NCBI GenBank assembly: GCA_947440875.1
Contig: CANETG010000009.1
Coordinates: 1 to 25,021, forward strand
From: Bacteriovoracaceae bacterium
Lineage (GTDB): Bacteria > Bdellovibrionota > Bacteriovoracia > Bacteriovoracales > Bacteriovoracaceae
DNA: 25,021 bases
Direction of reading: 5' to 3'
The notes under the pieces are model-generated. The model worked only from the letters and a program-made list of their open reading frames with translations. It ran no database searches and had not been told where the DNA came from. Positions 17,736 through 24,632 of this stretch are shown here, piece by piece (the stretch's first letter is position 1; every line of letters starts with the position of its first letter). Position numbers and translations under genes: made by a program.

Positions 17736-19814
17736 TTAAAGAAGGTGCTTCTCAATTTTGGATAAGCTCACCGTTTCACCCAGAGAAATCGCTTTCCCGT
17801 CTTTTATCATCAGATAAAACGGAACTCCCACCGCTCCGTTCATCCGGAGAAATTGCGTGATGCTATCATCTCTTCTGGTCCAGTCTGCTCTCATCGTGAC
17901 GAGTCCGTACTTGGCCTTCAGTTCTTCAAAACCCGACGTCTCAAGCACGAGCTTCTTATTGACCTTACAAGTAAGACACCACTCGGCGGTGAAATCAACG
18001 AACACGGGTTTGGTTTCTGCCTTCATTTTTTCTTCGGTCCATGGGATCCACTGACTATCGACTTTCGTGAGTGATCGAGTGGTCGGGCGAAGTTCAAGGT
18101 TCTGGATCGCCGAGACCGTGAGAACTAAGGGGAGTGCAAACGTGAGTCCCTGAAGGATCACTTGCTGGGAAATTTTCTTCGCAAAGAAAAAAGCAAAAAA
18201 CCAAAGCGCAAAAAGAAGATTGAGCCTCCAGCTGATGACGTCAAAGTTTACGAGTGACACGAAGACATCGTAGAGCCAGATGGTCGTGACGATGAGAGTG
18301 AGCCCCAAAAAATATTTAAGCTTTTCCATCCACATCCCTGGTTTAGGAAAGAGCTTGAGGCTGTGAGGGAAAACGGCAGTGAGAATGAACGGGAAGGCAA
18401 GCCCCAGTCCGATCGAGAAGAACATAAGAAAAATAGTAAACGGACTCTCGGTGAAAGCAAATGTGAGTGCCGTCCCTAGAAAGGGTGCCGAACAAGGTGT
18501 CGCCAAAATTGTCGTGAGGACGCCGCTAAAAAAGTCTCCGGTAAGCCCCTCCTCGGTCTGCGCGTTTCCAAGTCTCGATCCGCCGGGAGTTGCGAACTCA
18601 AACAGACCAAAGAGATTGAGCGAGAGCACGAAAAGAATGAGCATCATCACGAGGATGAAGGCCGGCGACTGAAGCTGAAAGCCCCAGCCAATTTCTTCGC
18701 CCGTCGCTTTAATCGTCGCAACGATTCCGGCCAGGGCCATGAACGTGGCGATGACGCCCGCGGTGTAGGCCAGATTGTGTGTGAGGAGCCGCGACCGAGA
18801 GATGTCTCGGTGTTTGATGAGACCAAAAAGTTTAAGCGAGATCACCGGCAGCACACACGGCATGAGGTTCAGGATTAATCCACCCAGGAAAGCGAGGAGA
18901 AGGTATTGAAAAAAACTTCCTTCCATCTTAGGAGCAGAAGCCTCTGCCAATTTCTGCTCAGTCCCGAGACCCTTGTAGAAATCATCCAGAGCTGCTGTGG
19001 CGATGGAGAAATCTTTCACCGGTAATTTAATGGTATCGACTCTCGAAGTTCCGGGAGCATTGATGAGAAACTGAAGTTCATAATTTTTAGTAAAGCCTCC
19101 GTCGGCGGGGAGTGCTACCGGAGGATCTTGATATTCTCCGTCCCAGTCAATTTCCATTTTACCGTAGAGAGTATCGCCCTTGTGGTAAAGAGTTTCTCGC
19201 TTAAATCCAAAAGGTGCCTGAGGAAAGGCCGTCAGGAAATTCAGTTCCCGAGGGAGTTTGGCACTCTTAGCACCTTTGAAGTTGTAGTGCAGGGTTAGGA
19301 CATTTTGATCTTTCACCCGAGTGAGATAAAATTCCACGTTGGCCGGTTTTTCCACTGACTTGGGAAGATTGGCAAAGGCCGAGTTTAGTTCTTCCGCTGG
19401 ATACGGAGAGGCCGAGCGAGACGCGACGAACTTCTCATTTCCTTTGAGTTTTAATTTCGCTTCCCCAGGAATACAGATGTCCTTACAGATAAGCATCTTG
19501 ATGTGTGCGTCCACATCGCCCTTGATGTCGTCGAAAAAGAAATGCTTTTTTCCTTCGTAGCCGATCGTGAGAATATCACCGGCCTCGAGGTGACGAGTGG
19601 GGACTGGCCACTCGTATTGGGTCGTTGATTGGGGAGTGAGAATAAATTCCGAGCGAAGACCTGAGTCGCCAGGGTTTTTCCAATAAGTGTGCCAACCTTC
19701 ATCGTGATTGATTGTGACCACGACGAGATTCTGATGGCGCTGCAAAGAAATCGTTGCATGTTCTTCAGCGGCAAAAGAAAAGACGGCGAAAAGGAAGACG
19801 AAAATGGCCTGCAT
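17736..19814 (-). CDS. dsbD: Protein-disulfide reductase, DsbD/ScsB type
   Basis: This inner-membrane protein passes electrons from cytoplasmic thioredoxin to periplasmic thiol proteins. The 692 residues show a signal peptide (MQAIFVFLFAVFSFA) and a periplasmic N-terminal domain with Cys pair CKDIC (C110, C114). A multi-helix membrane domain begins near 302, with the redox cysteines C320 in NLMPCVLPV and C441 in ATPCSAP. The C-terminal periplasmic thioredoxin domain has WCLTC (C613, C616) and the cis-Pro motif GVPFYL. All six catalytic cysteines are present. The long N-terminal domain (about 280 residues) resembles ScsB-type reductases more than E. coli DsbD. The start is 25 bp from the divergent BtuF-like gene. 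It may serve the cysteine-rich exported proteins nearby, but that is inference. Confidence 0.93.
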   Translation of the reverse strand: MQAIFVFLFAVFSFAAEEHATISLQRHQNLVVVTINHDEGWHTYWKNPGDSGLRSEFILTPQSTTQYEWPVPTRHLEAGDILTIGYEGKKHFFFDDIKGDVDAHIKMLICKDICIPGEAKLKLKGNEKFVASRSASPYPAEELNSAFANLPKSVEKPANVEFYLTRVKDQNVLTLHYNFKGAKSAKLPRELNFLTAFPQAPFGFKRETLYHKGDTLYGKMEIDWDGEYQDPPVALPADGGFTKNYELQFLINAPGTSRVDTIKLPVKDFSIATAALDDFYKGLGTEQKLAEASAPKMEGSFFQYLLLAFLGGLILNLMPCVLPVISLKLFGLIKHRDISRSRLLTHNLAYTAGVIATFMALAGIVATIKATGEEIGWGFQLQSPAFILVMMLILFVLSLNLFGLFEFATPGGSRLGNAQTEEGLTGDFFSGVLTTILATPCSAPFLGTALTFAFTESPFTIFLMFFSIGLGLAFPFILTAVFPHSLKLFPKPGMWMEKLKYFLGLTLIVTTIWLYDVFVSLVNFDVISWRLNLLFALWFFAFFFAKKISQQVILQGLTFALPLVLTVSAIQNLELRPTTRSLTKVDSQWIPWTEEKMKAETKPVFVDFTAEWCLTCKVNKKLVLETSGFEELKAKYGLVTMRADWTRRDDSITQFLRMNGAVGVPFYLMIKDGKAISLGETVSLSKIEKHLL

Positions 19815-19839
19815 ACGAGGAATCCTTTATCATTGAACG

Positions 19840-20646
19840 ATGTCGCTTATGGATAGAATTATATGCCTCACCGAAGAATCAGTCGAGACTCTGTACCTAT
19901 TGGGCAAAGAGAGCTTGATTGTGGGTGTCTCCGAATACGTTGAGCGCCCCGTAGAGGCAACACTCCTTCCGAAAGTGACGCAATTCATTCGATCAGACGT
20001 TGAAGAGATCATCAAACTCCGTCCCACTCTTGTCTTAGGCTTTTCGGATATCCAAAAAGATATTGCTCGTGAGCTCATAGGACGGGGCCTTAACGTTTTT
20101 GTGACAAATCAGCGCTCCCTAAGTGAGATTCTCTCTTACATCCATATGCTCGGTCGGCTGGTCGGTGAGCAGACCCGCGCGATTGCCCTCACCAATGATT
20201 TCCAACATCGAATTGAGACCATCAAAACGAAAGTTGCTAAGCTCCCGCGAAGACCTAGAGTTTATTTTGAGGAATGGGATCATCCTCGGTTGTCGGGTAT
20301 TACTTGGGTCTCTGAACTCATCGAAATTTGTGGCGGAGAAAATATTTTCTCTGACCGAGTGGGAAGCATGGCGAAGGACCGGGCCGTCACGGATGAGATG
20401 ATCCGCCAGCGGGCGCCAGAAATTATTTTCGGTTGCTGGTGCGGAAAACCGGTAAAAATTGAAAAGATCATGGCGCGGGAGTTTTATGACACAATACCTG
20501 CCGTCCAAAATAAATTCATTTGGGAATTATCCCCAGCGATTTTTCTGCAACCCGGCCCAGCACTCTTTCTTGATGGTCTTGATCAGATGTTTTCCATCAT
20601 TGAAAAGGTCGCCCTTGACGAGTGCGAGATCGTCACCAAAATCTAA
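19840..20646 (+). CDS. BtuF-like cobalamin-type substrate-binding protein without signal peptide
   Basis: The 268-residue product has the fold of Peripla_BP_2 (BtuF/FhuD) proteins: an N-terminal lobe opening with DRIICLTEESVETLYLLG and IVGVSEYVERP, a long linking helix (about 105-135), and a second lobe with CGGENIFSDR, APEIIFGCWCGKP, IPAVQNKFIWEL and LQPGPALFLDGL. The WCGKP and LQPGPA motifs are typical of the subgroup annotated as cobalamin-binding. There is no signal peptide or lipobox at either ATG (19840 or 19849), so the protein as read would stay in the cytoplasm; this is common in the subgroup. No transporter genes adjoin it. The downstream exported protein starts 3 bp after its stop, implying an operon. 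Ligand is inferred only from family. Confidence 0.82.
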   Translation: MSLMDRIICLTEESVETLYLLGKESLIVGVSEYVERPVEATLLPKVTQFIRSDVEEIIKLRPTLVLGFSDIQKDIARELIGRGLNVFVTNQRSLSEILSYIHMLGRLVGEQTRAIALTNDFQHRIETIKTKVAKLPRRPRVYFEEWDHPRLSGITWVSELIEICGGENIFSDRVGSMAKDRAVTDEMIRQRAPEIIFGCWCGKPVKIEKIMAREFYDTIPAVQNKFIWELSPAIFLQPGPALFLDGLDQMFSIIEKVALDECEIVTKI

Positions 20647-20649
20647 ACT

Positions 20650-21216
20650 ATGAAACGGATGTATGTTGTTCTTGCGGTCATTTCTTTTTTCATTTTCTGG
20701 GCGGCTTCCGGCTTCGGGCAGAAGCGTGATGCGGATCTGGATCGAGTCCGAAAGCACAGGGAGCTCAGAGAGAAAATTCACCAAAAAATGCTCGAGAATC
20801 TGATGCAAGGTACCCATGACGAAAGCTTATTCGGTGAGCTTGAAAAGCTTATGCAGGAGACGACCAAAGACCTGGACAGCATAAGTGCCTTTTCTTTTTC
20901 ATCCGGTCAGAGTGTCGAAACCCAGTGGCAGGAATCGAGCGAGGGAAGAACTCTTTTGATCACTCCGCCCAACAAAGATCAAAAACTTGATCTTAGTGTT
21001 ACGGGTGGGATGGTCACGATTAAAGGCCATACGGAGTCGAGTCAATTTCAAAATTCATTTTCTATCCCGCAAGATTGTGACGGTGAAAAAGTGAAGATAG
21101 ATCAGAAGGGCGGAAAAATTGTGATGTTTTTTCCTTGGATAAGCACTCAGAAAATTGTCCCCAAAAAACTAGAAAGAATTCCTCTTCCTAAATCCAAGAC
21201 GGATGTCGCAATTTAG
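20650..21216 (+). CDS. Exported protein with alpha-crystallin/Hsp20-like segment
   Basis: The 188-residue product begins with a signal peptide (MKRMYVVLAVISFFIFWAASGFG), followed by a charged, helical region to about residue 75. Residues about 95-165 follow the order of an alpha-crystallin domain: KLDLSVTGGMVTIKGHTE (the LDxxVxxGxLxIxGxxE pattern), FQNSFSIPQDCDGEKVKID (FxxxFxLPxxxDxxKxxxx) and GGKIVMFFPW in place of the GVLxxxxPK strand. This suggests a small heat-shock-like chaperone placed in the periplasm or envelope, an unusual location since most bacterial Hsp20 proteins are cytoplasmic. No C-terminal IxI motif is obvious; IVPKKLERIPLP near the end is only loosely similar. It is 3 bp behind the BtuF-like gene, with no clear Shine-Dalgarno, so it may be translationally coupled. 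Confidence 0.7.
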   Translation: MKRMYVVLAVISFFIFWAASGFGQKRDADLDRVRKHRELREKIHQKMLENLMQGTHDESLFGELEKLMQETTKDLDSISAFSFSSGQSVETQWQESSEGRTLLITPPNKDQKLDLSVTGGMVTIKGHTESSQFQNSFSIPQDCDGEKVKIDQKGGKIVMFFPWISTQKIVPKKLERIPLPKSKTDVAI

Positions 21217-21392
21217 AGAATCACGAATCTGACGAGGAAGAAGGTGAGTGACAAGGACACGAGAAAAGAGTGCTCCAAGTAAAGACGACAGATTCGCTTA
21301 AGTCTCTGGATTTCCTTAAGATTAAATAGGGCAATTTTTTCCTCAGCATTCAGCCGATATGACCGATGAGATGGGTACGAGGTCAAACCCAT
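21213..21392 (-). CDS. Candidate 59-residue membrane-anchored small protein
   Basis: An ATG at 21392 opens a 59-codon frame ending TAA at 21213. The protein has a charged amphipathic middle (LNAEEKIALFNLKEIQRLK) and a hydrophobic C-terminal segment (FLVSLSLTFFLVRFVIL) that looks like a tail anchor. Its stop overlaps the stop of the convergent exported gene by 2-3 bases, a common tail-to-tail arrangement, and it fills the otherwise empty 21217-21406 gap. Against it: no Shine-Dalgarno precedes the ATG and its start lies antisense to the leader of the small lipoprotein. No homologue is recalled. Treat as a candidate. Confidence 0.38.
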   Translation of the reverse strand: MGLTSYPSHRSYRLNAEEKIALFNLKEIQRLKRICRLYLEHSFLVSLSLTFFLVRFVIL

Positions 21393-21406
21393 TCTTGGAG
21401 GCCATT

Positions 21407-21553
21407 ATGGCAAGGACATTAGCTTTATTTTTTGTATTCGGACTGATGGTGAGCTGCGCTTCTTACCACAATCAGCGCTCGATCTCTTCAGTTGATAAGC
21501 ACGAGAAAGAAGCAGGATACAACTACGCAATGGATAAAGGCGGCAGGTTTTAA
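21407..21553 (+). CDS. Small lipoprotein, 48 residues
   Basis: The ATG at 21407 has a near-perfect GGAGG Shine-Dalgarno five bases upstream, so it is preferred over the in-frame ATG at 21359. The product has a short hydrophobic signal sequence (TLALFFVFGLMVSC) with lipobox LMVSC placing the lipidated Cys at residue 17. A hydrophilic tail of about 31 residues (ASYHNQRSISSVDKHEKEAG and on to KGGRF) follows. Such tiny lipoproteins in the outer membrane are often structural or entericidin-like, but no family is recognised. A good terminator lies about 50 bp after the stop, so it can be a monocistronic unit. Confidence 0.7.
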   Translation: MARTLALFFVFGLMVSCASYHNQRSISSVDKHEKEAGYNYAMDKGGRF

Positions 21554-21601
21554 TTTCTTCGGAAGATTGAACCTCGTCTGAATCTTTGAAACGAATCCAA
21601 T

Positions 21602-21632
21602 AAAGAGAGAGTCTCATGGCTCTCTTTTTTTA
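21602..21632 (+). terminator. Intrinsic terminator after the small lipoprotein
   Basis: AGAGAG at 21606-21611 pairs with CTCTCT at 21620-21625 over an eight-base loop, extended by A-T and G-T pairs, and is followed by a run of seven T. It terminates plus-strand transcription; the A-run on the left also gives a T-run for rsgA transcripts from the other side, so it may work in both directions. Confidence 0.8.
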
Positions 21633-21670
21633 TTTCAGGCAAGGAAGATTCTAAGCGGCCCGGGAGGATT

Positions 21671-22639
21671 TCAAGAATTGCCTTTCTGCCAGTCTGGTAT
21701 CAGTTCAACTTCAGACAGAATTCTCTTAAAGGAATCGAGCCTCGTTAGAATGAGGAGATCTTCTCTGCGCGTTTCATCGAGCTTCTGAAAAAAACAACCT
21801 TTGCTATTTTCTTCGTGCTTACAATTGGAAGAGAACTGGCACTTCGATGCCCATTCATTGATGTCCGTAAAAGAGTGAAGGAGTTCTTCCCGAGTTAAAT
21901 CGGAAAGAGACATGCTCCGGACTCCGGGTGAATCAATCAGTGTGAAAAATTCAGCGTCAATCAGTTCTGCCCATGTGGTGGTGTGAGATCCTTTATTCGC
22001 GCGACCAAGTTCTCCGGTCAGTAGAGTCGCCTTTCCGTCAGAGAGAGTCGTGATGAGATGACTTTTTCCCACTCCCGAGTGGCCAAGAGTGACGGCCGTT
22101 TTCCCACGGAGCATTTCCCTCAATTCAGACATGCCCTTATCAAGGAAGCGCGGTTGATAATCTTTCTGCTCGGCGGAGACTTCGAAGAATTCAGCGTTCA
22201 ACCATTTCAAACGTTCCGCCTCGAGCGAAATATCAAAAACGGATTCGTCGTAGATATCCATCTTATTAAAAATCACATACGCCGGAACATCCCAGTACTC
22301 AGAGCGCACGAGATAGCGGTCAACGAGTCCGCGTTTGTACGCAGGTTTCTCCGCCGAGACAACGACGAGAATCACATCCACATTGGCGGCGATGACTTTC
22401 TTTTTTTGTTCGCGAGGGAGATTTCGAAAGATGGAATTTCTCCGAGGACGCACACTTTCGATTTTCCATTCTTCGCTCCCCAGCCCGGGTTCAGAGAGCT
22501 CGACCCAATCACCCACAACAACGTGGTCTTCTTTGAGAATCGAGGCCAATGCCATCGCGGGAACAATAGTTTTGGTATCTTCACGCTGGCAGTCAAAATG
22601 CCTTTTAGAGGATCGAAAGATGCGAGCGGAAATGGTCAT
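21671..22639 (-). CDS. rsgA: Ribosome small-subunit-dependent GTPase RsgA
   Basis: RsgA is a circularly permuted GTPase acting late in 30S subunit assembly. From the ATG at 22639 it has 322 residues: an OB-fold N-terminus with VVGDWVEL (41-48), then G4 NKMD (125-128), G1 GHSGVGKS (186-193), the switch region GSHTTTW, G3 DSPGVR (236-241) and a C-terminal zinc knuckle C267, C273, H275, C282. The G4-G1-G3 order is the permutation signature. An in-frame ATG at 22684 would add 15 residues (MSPLNLVNLICYIVL), but it falls inside the best -10 element and lacks a Shine-Dalgarno, so the shorter start is preferred; that start also lacks one. Divergent from tRNA-Arg. Confidence 0.94.
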   Translation of the reverse strand: MTISARIFRSSKRHFDCQREDTKTIVPAMALASILKEDHVVVGDWVELSEPGLGSEEWKIESVRPRRNSIFRNLPREQKKKVIAANVDVILVVVSAEKPAYKRGLVDRYLVRSEYWDVPAYVIFNKMDIYDESVFDISLEAERLKWLNAEFFEVSAEQKDYQPRFLDKGMSELREMLRGKTAVTLGHSGVGKSHLITTLSDGKATLLTGELGRANKGSHTTTWAELIDAEFFTLIDSPGVRSMSLSDLTREELLHSFTDINEWASKCQFSSNCKHEENSKGCFFQKLDETRREDLLILTRLDSFKRILSEVELIPDWQKGNS

Positions 22640-22708
22640 GAGAACAATGTAACATATGAGATTGACAAGATTAAGTGGGGACATTAATCTATCGCACTAT
22701 TGTTCTCA
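22639..22708. repeat. 10-bp inverted repeat bracketing the rsgA/tRNA-Arg promoter region
   Basis: TGAGAACAAT at 22639-22648 and its exact reverse complement ATTGTTCTCA at 22699-22708 are separated by 50 bp. The right arm overlaps the rsgA -35 element and the left arm covers the first base of the preferred rsgA start codon. A regulator-binding pair or chance are both possible. Confidence 0.45.
22662..22690 (+). promoter_or_regulatory. Putative sigma-70 promoter for tRNA-Arg
   Basis: A perfect TTGACA (22662-22667) is followed after 17 bp by TAATCT (22685-22690), matching the -10 consensus at three positions including the key A2 and T6. It would start transcription near 22697, about 63 bases before the mature tRNA. 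Confidence 0.4.
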
Positions 22709-22709
22709 A
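22681..22709 (-). promoter_or_regulatory. Putative sigma-70 promoter for rsgA
   Basis: On the minus strand TTGAGA (22709-22704) and TAATGT (22686-22681) are spaced by 17 bp. Start of transcription near 22675 would leave the ATG at 22684 outside the mRNA and supports the start at 22639. Its -10 overlaps that of the opposite tRNA promoter. Confidence 0.38.
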
Positions 22710-22759
22710 ATTTGGAAACTCCTTGGAATCAATGGACTTTTTGAGATGGAACAACACAC

Positions 22760-22836
22760 GCTCGGGTAGCTCAGTTGGATAGAGCAACCGATTTCTAATC
22801 GGTAGGTCACAGGTTCGACTCCTGTCCCGAGCGCCA
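22760..22836 (+). tRNA. tRNA-Arg, anticodon UCU
   Basis: A complete cloverleaf is visible. The acceptor stem GCTCGGG (22760-22766) pairs with CCCGAGC (22826-22832), then discriminator G and encoded CCA (22834-22836). The D arm has the usual AGCTCAGTTGGATAGAGC. The anticodon stem ACCGA/TCGGT encloses loop TTTCTAA, so the anticodon is TCT at 22794-22796, reading AGA (and AGG by wobble). The T arm is ACAGG TTCGACT CCTGT. A strong terminator follows directly. Confidence 0.97.
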
Positions 22837-22839
22837 TTT

Positions 22840-22871
22840 AAAAAAGCCCCTCGCGAAGGGGCTTTTTTTTT
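22840..22871. terminator. Strong bidirectional intrinsic terminator
   Basis: AGCCCCT at 22845-22851 pairs with AGGGGCT at 22857-22863 around a five-base loop, with an A-run on the left and nine T on the right. It ends the tRNA-Arg transcript and, since the lipoprotein stop lies at its right edge, also ends the opposing minus-strand transcript. Confidence 0.93.
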
Positions 22872-23355
22872 ACCAGTTGATGCTCTTTGGATCTACTCCC
22901 AAGAAAAGTTTCCGAACTTCTTTTTTAGAATCTAGCTTGTCATAAAGGAAAGAGATTCCTTTGCTATCACTGTACTCAGAGACCTCTGCTCTTAGGGGAT
23001 GGCTTTTAGCTTGATGCTCAAAAGTTTTCCAATCGGAAGTTTTAATTTGAGATTTGATATAATCAGCTGTTCCTTTGGAACTTTCAAAAAGCCAAAGAGA
23101 AGCAGAGACTGCTTTGTTTGTTTGCTTGTCATAGGTGATGCTTAATCGAGGAACATTGTTTTCATTACTAATGGCCAATACATAAAATTTCTCAGTTTCC
23201 TCGACCCTTTTAAGTTCAGAAAGCTGAGAGTAGGCCAGACCAGGATCTTTGGAATCCCAAATTCGTTGCATAATTAGAATCTCACTGGAGTTTTCCCTTT
23301 GAGGAGGCATCGTACATGAAATCGTGAGGACAAATGCTAATAGGTATATTCTCAT
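22870..23355 (-). CDS. Predicted lipoprotein, unknown function
   Basis: The 161-residue product starts with MRIYLLAFVLTISC, whose LTISC is a lipobox-like sequence with lipidated Cys14, then a polar mature domain. The mature part alternates strands and helices (KFYVLAISNENN, RLSITYDKQTNKAVSASLWLF, DYIKSQIKTSDWKTFEH) and ends near LFLGVDPKSINW. I do not recognise the family. The sequence is more AT-rich than the genes left of the tRNA. Its ATG at 23355 directly abuts the stop of the HExxH gene (23356), so it is the downstream member of a decaying operon. It ends inside the T-run of the terminator shared with tRNA-Arg. Confidence 0.75.
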   Translation of the reverse strand: MRIYLLAFVLTISCTMPPQRENSSEILIMQRIWDSKDPGLAYSQLSELKRVEETEKFYVLAISNENNVPRLSITYDKQTNKAVSASLWLFESSKGTADYIKSQIKTSDWKTFEHQAKSHPLRAEVSEYSDSKGISFLYDKLDSKKEVRKLFLGVDPKSINW

Positions 23356-23832
23356 CTATTTCTCCAGCTTAAAATCTTTGCCCATGATTTTTTCAATATA
23401 GTCAGAGGCTTGCTTACTTTTAATTTTCAAATCTAGCGGATAGTGCAAATAATATTCAAAGTGATCTGCAATGTCTTCTGATAGGTCAAGAAGCGATTTT
23501 GGATTGAGTCGTGGGGAGTTTGTTATTCGTATTAAGTTCTTTGTCTTGGTTTCTTCTCGCCAGCCAATGAGATAAACGAGGGTGGCGATTTCCTCACGGC
23601 TTCGTTCAAATAGATATAGATGACTTATCTCATGACTCAAAATTTGTGATTTTTTATTTGAGTTGAAGAACTCATCATAAAGAGTAATAGCATTAAGATT
23701 TTTGACGGCTGCGCCTGGATTCTTTTCATAGATGGATTTTATCCCGCGTAGGAAAGTTATACCTGGAAGATTTCGAAAAACAGCAGGTTGTTCGCTGAGA
23801 TATTTAAGGACAGTTTCCTTTTCTAGCTGAGT
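23356..23832 (-). pseudogene. Metallopeptidase-like (HExxH) C-terminal part, cut off from its start by a frameshift
   Basis: The frame is open from just after a TAG at 23835-23833 down to 23356, about 158 codons, but it has no ATG, GTG or TTG before a TTG at 23640 inside the likely active site. The reading gives LEKETVLKYLSEQPAVF, LPGITFLRGIKSIYEKN, NAITLYDEFF and then ILSHEISHLYLFERSREE. HEISH is a zinc-peptidase HExxH motif, with Glu residues 9-10 positions further on as possible third ligand. A gene truly starting at 23640 would lose the whole N-terminal half, so this is best read as the distal part of one gene whose proximal part is the neighbouring secreted ORF ending at 23823. One missing base in the roughly ten bases 23823-23832 would explain it. 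Substrate unknown. Confidence 0.68.
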
Positions 23833-24095
23833 CTAATTTCTAAACTGTTCCGTTTAATTGGGCCATCCTTAATTCCACTATCCGTGAATTTCTCTTGCCA
23901 ACTTTCGGCTTTAGGAAATTTGTTTTTACAAAAATCCTTTTTCTTGGCATTGGTTACTTTAGTTCCATCTTTCTTCTCGTAAGCTTGAACTTCATGGGTC
24001 CGAACAATGAATTCCCATTTTGAGCAAGGAGGAGTTGATCCAAAAACATTCATAGAAAAAAGAAAGGTGATGCAGAAGAAGGATTTAATTTTCAT
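23823..24095 (-). CDS. Secreted N-terminal fragment of the split metallopeptidase-like gene
   Basis: From the ATG at 24095 (AGAGAGG just upstream) the 90-residue product has a signal peptide (MKIKSFFCITFLFSMNVFGS) and a small domain with two cysteines (PPCSKWEFIVRTHEVQAY and KKKDFCKNKF). It then continues KAESWQEKFTDSGIKDGP to a TAG at 23825-23823. A start at 24128 is possible but would bury the signal peptide 11 residues in. The end runs straight into the frame of the HExxH segment, offset by one base, so the two appear to be halves of one exported protein. The start overlaps the end of the toxin gene by 11 bases. It may still be translated as a short secreted protein. Confidence 0.62.
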   Translation of the reverse strand: MKIKSFFCITFLFSMNVFGSTPPCSKWEFIVRTHEVQAYEKKDGTKVTNAKKKDFCKNKFPKAESWQEKFTDSGIKDGPIKRNSLEIRLS

Positions 24096-24366
24096 AAACC
24101 TCTCTACGATGCCCAACTTTAATGACAACGACGAGAACTTTATCGTTATGGATCTGATAGATTATTCGATAATCGCCGACACGGAGCTTAAAGAGACCAG
24201 ATAAACTTCTTCTTAGGGGATGACCAAATTTCAAAGGATCAACCATTAACTTTTCTTCAATGGCCTTCTTGATTACTTTTTTAGCTGAGCCATCAAGGGA
24301 AGTGATGTCTTCCATGGCTGATTTGACATAACTAACGGTCCATTTGGATTGAGAACCCTTTGTCAT
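24085..24366 (-). CDS. RelE/ParE-superfamily toxin
   Basis: The 93-residue product has the RelE/ParE fold in order: an N-terminal strand WTVSYVK, helices AMEDITSLDGSAKKVIKKAIEEKL, then PLRRSLSGLFKLRVGDYRIIY and VLVVVIKVGHRREVY. The pattern GLFKLRVGDYRIIYQI followed by GHRREVY is diagnostic of RelE-like mRNA interferases and close relatives; the basic and aromatic residues R and Y in the last strand match the ribosome-dependent RelE group. It overlaps the antitoxin stop by four bases (ATGA), the standard co-translated arrangement with antitoxin first. Whether it cuts mRNA (RelE) or targets gyrase (ParE) cannot be settled by eye; RelE is more likely. Confidence 0.9.
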   Translation of the reverse strand: MTKGSQSKWTVSYVKSAMEDITSLDGSAKKVIKKAIEEKLMVDPLKFGHPLRRSLSGLFKLRVGDYRIIYQIHNDKVLVVVIKVGHRREVYEN

Positions 24367-24590
24367 TTCCTCTTAGACCAGACAGTTTCATGAGAAAACT
24401 TTTTTTCATGCAAACGGCCTTCAGCAATCTTTGCATAATAAAGATCTTCATTTATTTCCAATGCCTCTTTGGCCAAGTCTAAAATCACGCTTGATATGGA
24501 AGACTCATTACGAAGATTCTTCAAGGCTTCGAAATCTTGATACAGGTCATCTTCAATAGTGAGATTGACACGTTTTTTGGCTGTAGGCAT
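24363..24590 (-). CDS. Ribbon-helix-helix-like antitoxin of the RelE/ParE pair
   Basis: The 75-residue product begins MPTAKKRVNLTIEDDLYQDF, a basic strand followed by a helix as in ribbon-helix-helix DNA-binding proteins. The next helix is ISSVILDLAKEALEI, and an acidic, aromatic tail (EDLYYAKIAEGRLHEKKF) suits wrapping around the toxin. AGAGGAG eight bases before the ATG is a strong Shine-Dalgarno. It is the first gene of the toxin-antitoxin operon, and a palindrome over the -10 box upstream is its probable own binding site, so autorepression is likely. Family assignment to a named antitoxin class is not certain. Confidence 0.85.
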   Translation of the reverse strand: MPTAKKRVNLTIEDDLYQDFEALKNLRNESSISSVILDLAKEALEINEDLYYAKIAEGRLHEKKFSHETVWSKRK

Positions 24591-24604
24591 AGGAACTGCT
24601 CCTC

Positions 24605-24632
24605 TTTGGTGTTACTTGAGTGTACCACCAAA
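24605..24632. promoter_or_regulatory. Palindromic operator of the toxin-antitoxin operon
   Basis: TTTGGTG at 24605-24611 and CACCAAA at 24626-24632 form an exact inverted repeat, extended inside by TAC (24613-24615) and GTA (24622-24624) around a TTGAGT centre. Ten of 14 half-site positions match. It covers the -10 element, as expected for antitoxin autorepression. Confidence 0.65.

Noticed and set aside
22640..22684. N-terminal extension of RsgA starting at 22684
   Set aside because: The ATG falls in the best -10 box, lacks a Shine-Dalgarno, and the added residues are a hydrophobic stretch foreign to RsgA.
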